Positions 34,334-43,027 of a DNA stretch of 64,000 nt are shown here, one piece after another. The stretch covers positions 682,001 to 746,000 of the forward strand of contig NZ_WBMT01000001.1 of NCBI RefSeq assembly GCF_008923185.1, in the 5' to 3' direction. The position numbers were made by a program, and so were the translations under genes. The DNA is from Actinomadura rudentiformis (GTDB taxonomy: Bacteria > Actinomycetota > Actinomycetes > Streptosporangiales > Streptosporangiaceae). The first letter of the stretch is position 1; each line of letters opens with the position of its first letter. The notes under the pieces are model-generated. The model was not told where the DNA came from. It worked only from the letters and a program-made list of their open reading frames with translations, and searched no databases.

Positions 34334-35683
34334 GTGAGTGACATTCCCCGCCGCGCGGTGACCCGCACCGCCAAGCTGGCAAGCCTTCCCCTCGGGTTCG
34401 CCGGGCGCACCGCGGTCGGCCTGGGCAAGCGGACGATCGGACGGCCCGCCGAAGCGGTGGCGCTGGAGGTCCAACAGCGCACCGCCGAGCAGCTGTTCAA
34501 GGTCCTGGGAGAGCTCAAGGGCGGCGCGATGAAGGTCGGCCAGCTCCTGTCGATCTTCGAGGCCGGGCTGCCCGAGGAGCTCGCCGGGCCCTTTCGCGCC
34601 AGCCTGACCAAGCTCCAGGAGGCGGCGCCGCCCATGCCCGCCGCCACCGCGCACAAGGTGATGGCCGAAGGGCTGGGGGAGGACTGGCGGGAGCGGTTCG
34701 CCGAGTTCGACGACCGGCCCGCCGCCGCGGCCTCGATCGGTCAGGTGCACAAAGCGGTCTGGCACGACGGCCGCACCGTCGCCGTCAAGGTGCAGTACCC
34801 CGGTGCGGCCAAGGCGCTCATGAGCGACTTCAACCAGATCTCGCGGCTGAGCAGGCTCATCACCCCGCTGTTCCCCGGGATCGAGGTCAAGCCGGTCGTC
34901 GCCGACCTCAAACGGCGCCTGGAGAAGGAGCTCGACTACGTCGACGAGGCCCGCGCCCAAGCGGCCTTCCACGGTGCCTTCGCCGACGACCCCGACTACC
35001 TGATCCCGGCGGTGGTCGCCCAATCGGGCAACGTCCTGGTCACCGAATGGATCGACGGCACGCCGCTCTCCCAGGTGATCTCCGGAGGGACGCGCGAGCA
35101 GCGCGACCGCGTCGGCCTCCTGCTCTTCCGCTTCATGCACGCGGGGCCGGCGCGATGCGGCCTCATCCACATCGACCCGCACCCGGGCAACTTCCGCCTG
35201 ATGGACGACGGCAGGCTGGGCGTCATGGACTTCGGCGGCGCCGCCCGGGTCTCCGCCGAGCTGCACTGGACGATCGGGCGGCTGCTGCGCATCAGCACGC
35301 TGGGCAGCGGTGAGGAGATGGTGGCGGCGGCTCGCGAGGAGGGGTTCCTCGCGCCGGACGCCGAGGTCGACCCCGAGCTGGTCGCGCAGATCGTCACGCC
35401 GCAGGCCGCCCCGTTCATCGAGGAGCGGTTCAGGTTCAGCCGCGAATGGATGCGCCAGGAGACCAACCGCGGGCTGGGGCTGGCCACCGACATGCGGCCG
35501 GGCAGCATCGTCCGCCAGATCAAGCTCCCGCCGCAGTACCTGGCCATCAGCCGTGCCCTGGCCGGATGCGGCGGCGTGCTGTGCCAGCTGGAGGCCGAGG
35601 GCCCCTTCCGCGCCGAGGCGGAGCGCTGGGTGCCGGGCTTCGCCGAGGAGGACGAGCCCGACGAGGCCGAGGCGACCGCCTAG
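34334..35683 (+). CDS. ABC1/AarF (UbiB)-family atypical kinase
   Basis: 449 residues with the ABC1 signatures in order: KGGAMKVGQLLSIFE (KxGQ, ~res 68), AAASIGQVHKAVWHD (A-rich loop), VAVKVQYPG (ATP Lys), HIDPHPGNFR and MDFGGAAR (metal-binding Asp). The family regulates isoprenoid-quinone or lipid metabolism by ATPase rather than protein kinase activity. GTG 34334 has GAGGG at 34321; GTG 34325 is possible. Its TAG stop overlaps the TAG of the convergent gene in the palindrome CTAG (35680-35683). Confidence 0.9.
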   Translation: MSDIPRRAVTRTAKLASLPLGFAGRTAVGLGKRTIGRPAEAVALEVQQRTAEQLFKVLGELKGGAMKVGQLLSIFEAGLPEELAGPFRASLTKLQEAAPPMPAATAHKVMAEGLGEDWRERFAEFDDRPAAAASIGQVHKAVWHDGRTVAVKVQYPGAAKALMSDFNQISRLSRLITPLFPGIEVKPVVADLKRRLEKELDYVDEARAQAAFHGAFADDPDYLIPAVVAQSGNVLVTEWIDGTPLSQVISGGTREQRDRVGLLLFRFMHAGPARCGLIHIDPHPGNFRLMDDGRLGVMDFGGAARVSAELHWTIGRLLRISTLGSGEEMVAAAREEGFLAPDAEVDPELVAQIVTPQAAPFIEERFRFSREWMRQETNRGLGLATDMRPGSIVRQIKLPPQYLAISRALAGCGGVLCQLEAEGPFRAEAERWVPGFAEEDEPDEAEATA

Positions 35684-36537
35684 CCGTTCCGGCCGGAAAG
35701 GGCCTTGGCCTCCTCTTCCTCGACCTGGCGGTTCCATTCGGCCTTCGACGAACGCCAGGCCTCGTCGTCACGCCCGTACCGCCAGTAGCCGGAGATCGAG
35801 AGCTGTTCGAGCGGGATGCGCCGGTCCACCCGCAGATGCCTGCGGAGATCCTTGACGAAGCCCGCCTCGCCGTGCACGAACGCGTGCACGCTGCCCTCGG
35901 GGAAGTCCAGCTCGCGCACCGCCCGGACGAGAGCGTCGCCGACCTTGTCGCCGCCGCGGTGGAGCCACACGATCTCGGCGCTGGCGGGGGCCTCGAACTT
36001 CTGCTCCTCCTCCGGCCCCGCCACCTCGATGAAGACCCGGGCGGGAACACCCTCCGGAACGCGTTCCAGAGAAGCGCCGATCGCCGGGAGCGCGCTCTCG
36101 TCACCCACCAGCAGATGCCAGTCCGCCTCGTCGCTGGGCGCGTAGCCGCCCCCCGGGCCGAGGAACCTGATCACATCGCCCGGCTCGGCGTTCGCGGCCC
36201 ACGGGCCGGCCAGGCCCTCGTCGCCGTGGTAGACGAAGTCCAGGGTCAGCTCGACCGCGTCGGCGTCCCACGCGCGCACGGTGTAGGTGCGCGTGACCGG
36301 CCACTGGTCGCGAGGCAGCTCGGCGCGGATCGCCTGCATGTCGAACGGCTCCGGGTAGTCCACGCCAGGCGGCGCGAAGAGCAGCTTCACGTAGTGATCG
36401 GTGAACTCGCCCGCGTCGAACCCGGCGAGCTCGTCCCCGCCGACCACCACCCGGATCATGTGCGGGGTGATCTTCTCCTTGCGCAGCACCCGGGCCTTGT
36501 TGACCTTCGGGGTCTTGCGTGCGGTCTCCGTCGCCAT
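35680..36537 (-). CDS. Siderophore-interacting protein (FAD ferric-siderophore reductase)
   Basis: 285-residue SIP/ViuB-type flavoprotein that releases iron from ferric siderophores in the cytoplasm. Seen: FAD motif TRTYTVRAWD (~res 100), LGPGGGYAPSDEADWHLLVGDESALPAIGA for nucleotide binding (two parts), and the C-terminal family signature ISGYWRYGRDDEAW. ATG 36537; an iron-box palindrome lies 26 bp upstream, so it should be derepressed at low iron by an IdeR/DmdR-type repressor. No siderophore biosynthesis genes are in the window. Confidence 0.92.
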   Translation of the reverse strand: MATETARKTPKVNKARVLRKEKITPHMIRVVVGGDELAGFDAGEFTDHYVKLLFAPPGVDYPEPFDMQAIRAELPRDQWPVTRTYTVRAWDADAVELTLDFVYHGDEGLAGPWAANAEPGDVIRFLGPGGGYAPSDEADWHLLVGDESALPAIGASLERVPEGVPARVFIEVAGPEEEQKFEAPASAEIVWLHRGGDKVGDALVRAVRELDFPEGSVHAFVHGEAGFVKDLRRHLRVDRRIPLEQLSISGYWRYGRDDEAWRSSKAEWNRQVEEEEAKALSGRNG

Positions 36538-36562
36538 TCCGAACCTCCGACCGTCTGGGATA

Positions 36563-36580
36563 CTTAGGTAAGCCTAACTT
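36563..36580. promoter_or_regulatory. Iron box (IdeR/DmdR operator)
   Basis: CTTAGGTAAGCCTAACTT contains TTAGG-N4-CCTAA, matching the actinobacterial consensus built on TTAGGTTAGGCTAACCTAA. It sits directly before the siderophore-interacting protein gene. Confidence 0.8.
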
Positions 36581-36633
36581 GTCCTTCGGGGTAACCGAAG
36601 GTCTCCCGCCTGATCGTTTCGCCCGGACTTGAA

Positions 36634-36649
36634 CTCAAGCCGACTTGAG
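36634..36649. promoter_or_regulatory. MerR-type operator before the exporter
   Basis: Perfect dyad CTCAAG-CCGA-CTTGAG, extended on the left to TGAACTCAAG, 65-80 bp upstream of the MFS ATG. A near-identical site (CTCGAG-CCGG-CTTGAG, 38472-38487) precedes the MerR gene on the other side of the exporter. Confidence 0.75.
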
Positions 36650-36713
36650 CTCATAGCGTCACCGCCACGGCGCGCGGAACGTCCGCGCGACCGCGTCCCC
36701 ACAGGGAGGGAAC

Positions 36714-38138
36714 ATGGCGGGCAAAGGCCGGACAGGCCTGTTGGTCTCGGCGTTCATGGGCACGTTCATCGCGCTGCTCGATCTGACGATCGTCAACGTG
36801 GCGCTGCCGGAGATCCAGGCGGACCTGCGCACTGATGTGACCGGGCTCCAGTGGGTCGCCGACGGCTTCACGGTGCCGCTGGCGGCGCTGATGTTGTCGG
36901 GCGGCGCACTCGGCGACCGGTTCGGACGCAAACGACTGTTCCTGGGCGGCATCGGGCTCTTCATGGCCGGCTCGGTGGTCTGCGCCGCGGCATCGGGCCT
37001 GGGCGTCCTGGTCGCGGGACGGGCGGTGCAGGGAGTCGCGGCGGCCATCGTCGTCCCGGGAGCCCTGTCCCTGATCGGCCAGGCCGAGCCCGATCCCCAG
37101 CGCAGGGCGAGGCTGATGGGTCTCTGGGGGATGTTCAGCGGCCTGGCCGTCATCTCCGGGCCGCTGCTCGGCGGGGTGCTGGTCGACACGCTCGGCTGGC
37201 CGAGCATCTTCCTGGTGAACGTGCCGCTCGGGCTGGCCGCCGTGGCCATCGGGCTGCGCTCGATCCCCGAAAGCGCCGATCCGGCTCACGCCGCCCTCGA
37301 TCCGGCCGGTCAGCTTGCCGCGGTCGCCGCGCTCGGGTCGCTGACGTACGGGGTGATCGAGGCGCGCGAGCACGGCTGGAGCTCGCCGCCCACCCTCGGC
37401 TTCCTCACCGCGGCCGTCGTGGCGGGCGCGCTGCTCGTCGTGCTGGAGCTGCGCAACCCGCGTCCGATGTTGCCGGTTCGGCTGTTCTCCGACGCGCGTT
37501 TCGCCATCGCCAACGCCGCGTCGGTGGCGCTGGGTTTCGGCGCCAACGGCGCGTTCTTCGTGCTGACGGTGCTCTATCTCCAGGAGCTGCGCGGACACTC
37601 GGCCATGGCGACCGGGGTGCTGCTGCTCCCGATGACGCTCGCCATCATGCCCGCCGCGGTCGTGGCCGGACGCCTGACCGCGGCGTTCGGGGCCCGGCGG
37701 CCCATGGTCCTCGGATACGCCCTGACCGGTGTGGCGCTCGCCGGGATGGGCGTGCTCGACGCGGGCACTCCCTACCTGGCGATCGGCGCCCTGTTCGTGG
37801 TGGCGGGCGTCGGGCAGGGGCTGGCGATCACTCCGGCGGCCGCGGCGGTGCTGGAGATCGTGCCCAGGGAACGCACGGGCATCGCCTCGGCGACCGTCAA
37901 CACGGCCCGCCAGGCCGGGACCGCGCTCGGCATCGCCGTGCTCGGCACGGTCGCGGCCGGCTCGGGGGGACTCGCGGCAGGGGTGCGCACGAGCCTGGTC
38001 GCCGCCGGAGCCGTGGTCCTGGCGGCGGCCGCCCTGCTGGTGCTCATGCCCGGAAGGGGATCCCATCCTCGATCCACGTCCGTGTCGCCTCGCGCAGATG
38101 CGGGCATCCCCCGGCCGGGTCGTCCCGCGGGCACGTGA
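36714..38138 (+). CDS. MFS drug exporter, DHA2/EmrB-QacA family
   Basis: 474 residues with about 14 membrane segments. Seen: FIALLDLTIVNVALPEIQ (motif D1), GDRFGRKRLFLGG (motif A), AGRAVQGVAAAIVVPGALSL, and motif C GLAVISGPLLGGVLVD. GGAGGG precedes ATG 36714. The convergent merR gene overlaps the last 95 bp, so the hydrophilic tail after LVLMPGRG is probably not conserved. Induction by the MerR protein through the shared operator is inferred. Confidence 0.92.
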   Translation: MAGKGRTGLLVSAFMGTFIALLDLTIVNVALPEIQADLRTDVTGLQWVADGFTVPLAALMLSGGALGDRFGRKRLFLGGIGLFMAGSVVCAAASGLGVLVAGRAVQGVAAAIVVPGALSLIGQAEPDPQRRARLMGLWGMFSGLAVISGPLLGGVLVDTLGWPSIFLVNVPLGLAAVAIGLRSIPESADPAHAALDPAGQLAAVAALGSLTYGVIEAREHGWSSPPTLGFLTAAVVAGALLVVLELRNPRPMLPVRLFSDARFAIANAASVALGFGANGAFFVLTVLYLQELRGHSAMATGVLLLPMTLAIMPAAVVAGRLTAAFGARRPMVLGYALTGVALAGMGVLDAGTPYLAIGALFVVAGVGQGLAITPAAAAVLEIVPRERTGIASATVNTARQAGTALGIAVLGTVAAGSGGLAAGVRTSLVAAGAVVLAAAALLVLMPGRGSHPRSTSVSPRADAGIPRPGRPAGT

Positions 38139-38457
38139 GGAGGTGTTCCAGATAGGCGCGGCCGGTGGTGAGCCGTTCGATCTGCGCGCCGATGGCCTCG
38201 ATGCGGCCCGCCACCGTCCCGCGCCAGTCCGGAGCCGCGGCCAGCACGTCCTTGATCTCGTCCAGGCTCATGAGCCCGGTCTCCTGCATGATCCGGATGA
38301 GGGCGATCCGGTGCAGCTCCGCCGGGCCGTACCAGCGGCGGCCGCCCCGCCGCTCGGCGGGTGCGGCGAGGCCGCACTCGTCCCAGTAGCGGAGCGCGGA
38401 GACCGTCATGCCGAACTTCGCCGCCGCTTCGCCGATCGAGATGAGATCGTCTTCCAT
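38044..38457 (-). CDS. MerR-family regulator
   Basis: 137 residues: MerR helix-turn-helix and wing (ISIGEAAAKFGMTVSALRYWDECGLAAP, in two parts, res ~5-32; RRGGRRWYGPAELHRIALI) followed by a dimerisation helix (AGRIEAIGAQIERLTTGRAYLEHLL) and a short tail TCPRDDPAGGCPHL with cysteines. ATG 38457 is taken; ATG 38466 three codons upstream is equally possible. It overlaps the livM 3' end (same strand) and the exporter 3' end (opposite strand). An operator lies just upstream. Ligand: probably a drug-like compound. Confidence 0.86.
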   Translation of the reverse strand: MEDDLISIGEAAAKFGMTVSALRYWDECGLAAPAERRGGRRWYGPAELHRIALIRIMQETGLMSLDEIKDVLAAAPDWRGTVAGRIEAIGAQIERLTTGRAYLEHLLTCPRDDPAGGCPHLREATRTWIEDGIPFRA

Positions 38458-39437
38458 GTGCCCCATCTGACCTCGAGCCGGCTTGAGAACGCCAGTCCCC
38501 GCACCAGGCCCTGCGGCATGAAGAGCATCGCGAGGACGAGCAGCAGCCCGTAGACGGCGTACGAGAGCACCGAGGGCGCAGCGGCCGGCATGCCCTCCAT
38601 CGTGCCGATGTTGTTGAGCAGCTGGAGCAGCAGCGTGATCACCGTGGCTCCCGCGAGGGCGCCCCAGATCGTGCCGGTGCCGCCGACGACGACCATGACG
38701 ACGTACTCGAAGGAGAGCAGGACGGGGAACGACCCGGGCGCGACGTATCCGATGAAGAAGGCGTAGACACCGCCGGCGAGCCCGGCGAAACCGGCCGACA
38801 AGCTGAACACCGCCAGCTTGTAGCCCGCCACCGGAACTCCCGACGACTCCGCGGCCACCTCGCTGGTGGCGAGCGCGCGGAGGCCGCGCCCGGGTCGCGA
38901 GTCGACGACGTTCCTCGCGATGAGGACCACGACGGCCAGTGCGGCCAAGGCCAGGTAGGCGTACGAGACGTCGTCGGCGAACTCGTATCCGGCGACCTCG
39001 AGCTGGGGTATGCCCTGCAGCCCGATGTCGCCGCCCGCCCACTCCTGCCGTCCGGCCAGGCTCAGCAGGATCAGCTGGACGGCGAGGGTGGCGAACGCCA
39101 GATGATGGCCGCGCAACCGCAGCAGCGGGACGCCGATCAGCGCCGCGGCCGCCGTGGCGATCACCGGGGCGGCGAGCAGCGCGACCCAGGTGGGGAGGCC
39201 GTGGACGGCCAGCAGCGCCGCGCTGTAGCCGCCGATCATGTAGAACGACGCCTGGCCGAGGGAGACCTGCCCGCCGTACCCCATGAGCAGCGACAGGCCG
39301 GTGACGACGATGGCCGCCAGCAGGAGCAGCACGTACACCGGCACCTGTGACGGGGGCAGCAGCACCGGCATGGCCGCCGCCACGGCCGCGACGACCAGCG
39401 CGGCCAGAGTTCCCGGGGAACGGAGGAGATGGCTCAC
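38406..39437 (-). CDS. livM: Branched-chain-type ABC transporter permease LivM
   Basis: 343-residue permease. Seen: ILVVTG-like segment VLLLLAAIVVTGLSLLMGYGGQVSLGQASF in two parts, DIGLQGIP, LRALATSEVAAESSGVPVAGYKLAVFSLSAGFAGLAGG in parts with the EAA-like loop, and VVVGGTGTIWGALAGA. GTG 39437 overlaps the livH stop. The last ~20 residues (VRWGTWKTISSRSAKRRRSSA) run into the start of merR and look like a non-conserved extension; the MerR operator lies inside this coding sequence. Confidence 0.9.
   Translation of the reverse strand: MSHLLRSPGTLAALVVAAVAAAMPVLLPPSQVPVYVLLLLAAIVVTGLSLLMGYGGQVSLGQASFYMIGGYSAALLAVHGLPTWVALLAAPVIATAAAALIGVPLLRLRGHHLAFATLAVQLILLSLAGRQEWAGGDIGLQGIPQLEVAGYEFADDVSYAYLALAALAVVVLIARNVVDSRPGRGLRALATSEVAAESSGVPVAGYKLAVFSLSAGFAGLAGGVYAFFIGYVAPGSFPVLLSFEYVVMVVVGGTGTIWGALAGATVITLLLQLLNNIGTMEGMPAAAPSVLSYAVYGLLLVLAMLFMPQGLVRGLAFSSRLEVRWGTWKTISSRSAKRRRSSA
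38472..38487. promoter_or_regulatory. MerR-type operator before merR
   Basis: CTCGAG-CCGG-CTTGAG, 15 of 16 bases or close equivalents in common with the operator at 36634 when read on the merR strand (CTCAAGCCGGCTCGAG). It lies 15 bp upstream of the merR ATG and inside livM. Confidence 0.72.
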
Positions 39438-40297
39438 CGTGCGGCCTCCATGTCGAGCGCGGTCCGGCGCGAGGCCTGCCAGATCATGATCGCCAGCATC
39501 AGCACGAGGGCGACCACGGTCTGGTAGGAGGCGTCCAGGTAGCCGGCGACCAGTGCCTCGGCGACGCCCAGCGTGAGCGCGCCGGCGAGGGCCAGTCCGG
39601 GCCTGTTCAGACCGCCGAGGATCGCGGCGGCGAACCCGTTGGTGATCAGCAGCACGTCGCTGTTGAACGAGATGGGCAACATGGGCGTCAGCAGGACCCC
39701 CGCCGTGCCGCCGAGCACGCCGCCGAGCGCGAAGGCCGCCAGTCCCATGCGGGTGACGTTCATGCCCACGGCGCGCGCCGCGTAGGGGTTGGACGCGGCG
39801 GCGCTCAGGGCCTTGCCGAGGTAGGTCCTGGAGAAGAACAGGCCGAGCGCGGTGAAGACCAGCGCGGTGGCCGCGATGACGAGCAGATGTTGTCTCTGCA
39901 CGTAGGCGCCGGCGACCTGGATCGTCCCGCCGAGCCCCGGATGCGAGCGCGGTCCGTCGCCCCACACCATGATCTCGACGGCGTACGCGACGAAGCCCAG
40001 GCCGAGGGTGATGATCAGTGCGGCCCGGGGGCCGGTGCCGGGCTTTCCGGTGGCGACCAGGCCGGTGAGGAGCCCGACGGCGCCGGCGGCGGTCACCGCC
40101 GCGACCTCCGCGACGCCGTGGGGCAGCCCGGCCGACAGGAAGGAGCCGGCGGCGAGTCCCGCGACGACGGCGAACATGCCCTGGGCGAAGTTCACGGTGC
40201 CGCTGACACGGTGGACCGTCACCAGGCCGCTGGCGAGCAGCGCGAAGCCGCAGCCCACGGCCAGCCCGGAGACGAGGTACTGCAGGAGGTCGCTCAT
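39434..40297 (-). CDS. livH: Branched-chain-type ABC transporter permease LivH
   Basis: 287-residue permease with about eight membrane segments. Seen: LLASGLVTVHRVSGTVNFAQGMF (two parts), SAAASNPYAARAVGMNVTRM (the cytoplasmic coupling loop), and ITNGFAAAILGGLNRPGLALAGAL in parts. It overlaps livF and livM by 4 bp each. Confidence 0.92.
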   Translation of the reverse strand: MSDLLQYLVSGLAVGCGFALLASGLVTVHRVSGTVNFAQGMFAVVAGLAAGSFLSAGLPHGVAEVAAVTAAGAVGLLTGLVATGKPGTGPRAALIITLGLGFVAYAVEIMVWGDGPRSHPGLGGTIQVAGAYVQRQHLLVIAATALVFTALGLFFSRTYLGKALSAAASNPYAARAVGMNVTRMGLAAFALGGVLGGTAGVLLTPMLPISFNSDVLLITNGFAAAILGGLNRPGLALAGALTLGVAEALVAGYLDASYQTVVALVLMLAIMIWQASRRTALDMEAAR

Positions 40298-40977
40298 GGC
40301 GTCACTCCCAGGTAAGCCGCGACGACGTCGCTGCTCTCGGCCAGTTCGGCACAGGGACCCTCAGCCCGGATCCGGCCTGCCTCCAGCACGTAGGCGCGGG
40401 TGCACAGATCGAAGGCCAGGCGGGCGTTCTGCTCGATGAGGACGACCGCCAGGCCGCGTTCGGCGTTGAGCCGCCGCAGGTGCCCGGCGAGCGTCGTGGT
40501 CACCAGGGGGGCCAGGCCCAGCGACAGCTCGTCCACGATGAGCACGGCCGGATCGCCCATCAGCGCCCGGCCGAACGCGACCATCTGCTGCTGACCGCCC
40601 GACAGCGAACCCGCCTTCTGGCGCCGCAGGCGTGCCAGCTCGGGCAGGACCTCGTACACCCACGCCGTGTCCCGTGCCGACGAACCCTCGCGGCGCCGGC
40701 GCCAGGCCCCCAGCGCCAGATTGTCGTCGACGCTCAGATCGGGGAACATCTGCCGGCCCTCGGGAACGAGCGCCGCCCGGCCGTCCAGGCGCACCGTGCC
40801 CCCGGCCGGGCGGACCAGCCCCATGATCGCGTTGACCAGGGAGGACTTGCCCGCGCCGTTGGGCCCCACAAGAGCGACCATCTCACCGGCCGAGACGTGC
40901 AGGGTGACGTGGTCGAGGGCGGTGGCGTTGCCGTACCGCACGACGAGACCGGTCACCTCCAGCACCGGGTCGCTCAT
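40294..40977 (-). CDS. livF: Branched-chain-type ABC transporter ATPase LivF
   Basis: 227-residue ATPase. Walker A GPNGAGKSSL (~res 36), Q-loop VPEGRQMFPDL, signature LSGGQQQMVAFGRAL, Walker B AVLIVDELSLGLAP and switch His replaced region IEQNARLAF typical of LivF. ATG 40977 overlaps the livG stop. Confidence 0.93.
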   Translation of the reverse strand: MSDPVLEVTGLVVRYGNATALDHVTLHVSAGEMVALVGPNGAGKSSLVNAIMGLVRPAGGTVRLDGRAALVPEGRQMFPDLSVDDNLALGAWRRRREGSSARDTAWVYEVLPELARLRRQKAGSLSGGQQQMVAFGRALMGDPAVLIVDELSLGLAPLVTTTLAGHLRRLNAERGLAVVLIEQNARLAFDLCTRAYVLEAGRIRAEGPCAELAESSDVVAAYLGVTP

Positions 40978-41780
40978 CCGGTGGCCTCCCATCCGGCGGC
41001 CCCGGTCGTCTCCCGCCCGAGGTAGGCGGCGACCACGCTCGCGTCGGCGCGGACCTGCTCCGGCGTGCCCTCGGCGATGAGGCGGCCGAGGTCGAGCACG
41101 CTGACGCGGTCGGCGAGACGGGAGACGAACGTGACGTCGTGCTCGATGAGCATCATCGTCAGCCCGTCGGCGCGCAGGCTCTCGATCAGCTGGGCGAGCG
41201 CCTCCCGCTCGCCGGCGCGCAGCCCGGAGGCCGGCTCGTCCAGGAGCAGCAGATGGGGCTGGGCGCACAGCGCGCGAGCCAGCTGGAGCGAGCGCTGCTG
41301 GCCGAGGGGCAGCGCGTCGGCCGGCCGTCCCGCCCAGTCCCGCAGGCCGACCCGGTCGAGCGCAGCCAGGGCGTCGGCCTTGATCCCGGCCTCCTCGCGG
41401 CGGTGCCTGGGCAGCCGGAGCGCCGCGGCGAGGAAACCGTGCCGGGTGCGGGCGTGCGCGCCCACCATGACGTTCTCCAGCGCCGTCATCCCGTGGAAGA
41501 GCCGGGCGGACTGGAAGACGATCGCTATGCCGAGCCGGGCCCGCGCGTGCGCGCTGAGCCTGTCGATGCGCCGCTCCTCGCCGTTCGGGCGGTAGCGGAT
41601 CGTGCCGTGGTCGGCGGCGAGATGGCCGCTGATCAGGTTGAAGAGCGTGGACTTGCCCGCTCCATTGGGGCCGATGACCCCCCGCGTCTCACCGGCCGCG
41701 ACGGTGAGCCCGACGTCGCGCACCGCGTAGACGCCGCCGAAGGCGCGGGAGATCGAATCGACGGTGAGCACGGCGCTCAT
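40974..41780 (-). CDS. livG: Branched-chain-type ABC transporter ATPase LivG
   Basis: 268-residue ATPase. Walker A GPNGAGKSTLFNLI (~res 37), FQSARLFHGMTALENVMVG, signature variant LPLGQQRSLQLARAL (LSGGQ usually), Walker B HLLLLDEPASGL, switch IEHDVTFVSRLADRV. The start overlaps the stop of the binding-protein gene. Confidence 0.93.
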   Translation of the reverse strand: MSAVLTVDSISRAFGGVYAVRDVGLTVAAGETRGVIGPNGAGKSTLFNLISGHLAADHGTIRYRPNGEERRIDRLSAHARARLGIAIVFQSARLFHGMTALENVMVGAHARTRHGFLAAALRLPRHRREEAGIKADALAALDRVGLRDWAGRPADALPLGQQRSLQLARALCAQPHLLLLDEPASGLRAGEREALAQLIESLRADGLTMMLIEHDVTFVSRLADRVSVLDLGRLIAEGTPEQVRADASVVAAYLGRETTGAAGWEATG

Positions 41781-42982
41781 CCCGCCGCCGCGGCGGTCTT
41801 GGCGAGCTGCGTCCGGGACCAGGGGACCGGCACGAGCTTGCCGTTCTTGACCTGGTTCATGGAGATGTCGGTGGGACGCAGGCCCGAGTGGTCCGTCGCC
41901 GAATAGGTGTACTTCCCGCAGGGTGTGACGAGGGTCAGGGTCTCCAGCGCGTCACGGATCTTGTCCCGGTCGGGTTCGCCCGCCTTCTCGATGGCGGCGG
42001 CCAGCAGCTTGACGCCCGTGTAGCCGTCCATGGCGAACTGGGGAGGCTCGTACCCGTACTTCTTCCGGAACGGCACCGACATCTCCTGGACCGACTGCTT
42101 GAGCTTGCCGTCCGGCAGGTAGTCCTCGACGACGCCGATGGCGCTCTGCACGTACACCCCTTCGCTCGCGGTGCCGACCGGCTCCAGCCAGAGCTTGGTG
42201 GCCTGCGAGGCGGTCATGACGAGGGGGATGCCCAGGCGGGCGCCGGCGTACTGCTTGGCCAGCGTCACCCCGGGCGCGCCGCTCGCCCAGGCGACCAGGG
42301 CCTGCGCTCCCGAGCCGCGGACGTGGGTGAACACCGGGCTGAAGTCGGTGGCGGTCGTCTCGTACGGCTCGGCCTTGACGATCTGCACGCCGTACTGGCC
42401 CGCGTACCGCTGCATCCCGGCGAAGCCCGCCTTGGAGTAGGCGCTCTTGGTGTCGTAGGCCACGGCCACCTTGGAGATCTGATGGGCCTGGAAGTACTGC
42501 AACAAGGCCTCGGCGTACCGCGATGAGATCGCCGGCACCACGAACGTGTACTTGCGCACCGGGTTGACCTGCTCGTCGGCCGGGGCCAGCGAGATATAGG
42601 GGATCTTCGCGCGCTCGGCGAGCGGCTCGACCGCCAGGCCGACGTTGGAGAACGTGGACCCGATGACGGCGGCCACGCCCTGGGACTTGAGCTTGTTGAA
42701 GTGGAGCACGCCCTGGTCGGGCGCGGTCTTGTCGTCGAGGGTGGTCAGCTCCAGCTTGCGGCCCTTGATGCCGCCCGCCGTGTTGATCTGCTCGACCGCC
42801 AGGTCGACGGTCTTCTTGGCCTCGCCGCCGAGCGGGGCGTAGTTGCCGGTGAGCGACTCGATGAAGCCGACCTTGATGGTCGAGCCGGAGCCGCCGGAGT
42901 CGCCGGAGCCGCATGCCGACAGCGAGAGGACGAGCGCCGCCATGCCGGCCAGGGGAGTGAGGAGGGGGACGAGTCTGCGCAC
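41777..42982 (-). CDS. livJ: Substrate-binding lipoprotein of the branched-chain-type ABC transporter
   Basis: 401-residue periplasmic-binding-type (peripla_BP_6) lipoprotein with signal peptide and lipobox LSACGSG (Cys ~24), then IKVGFIESLTGNYAPLGGEAKK. Such proteins bind amino acids, amides, urea or aromatic acids; the surrounding aromatic catabolic genes favour the last. GTG 42982 is preceded by AGGAGG. It is the first gene of livJGFHM, with a recognisable promoter at 43028-43056. Confidence 0.9.
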   Translation of the reverse strand: MRRLVPLLTPLAGMAALVLSLSACGSGDSGGSGSTIKVGFIESLTGNYAPLGGEAKKTVDLAVEQINTAGGIKGRKLELTTLDDKTAPDQGVLHFNKLKSQGVAAVIGSTFSNVGLAVEPLAERAKIPYISLAPADEQVNPVRKYTFVVPAISSRYAEALLQYFQAHQISKVAVAYDTKSAYSKAGFAGMQRYAGQYGVQIVKAEPYETTATDFSPVFTHVRGSGAQALVAWASGAPGVTLAKQYAGARLGIPLVMTASQATKLWLEPVGTASEGVYVQSAIGVVEDYLPDGKLKQSVQEMSVPFRKKYGYEPPQFAMDGYTGVKLLAAAIEKAGEPDRDKIRDALETLTLVTPCGKYTYSATDHSGLRPTDISMNQVKNGKLVPVPWSRTQLAKTAAAAG

Positions 42983-43027
42983 AGGAGACCTCCTGGGGGG
43001 TGGCGCGTCGTCGCGAGCCTGCTGCGA

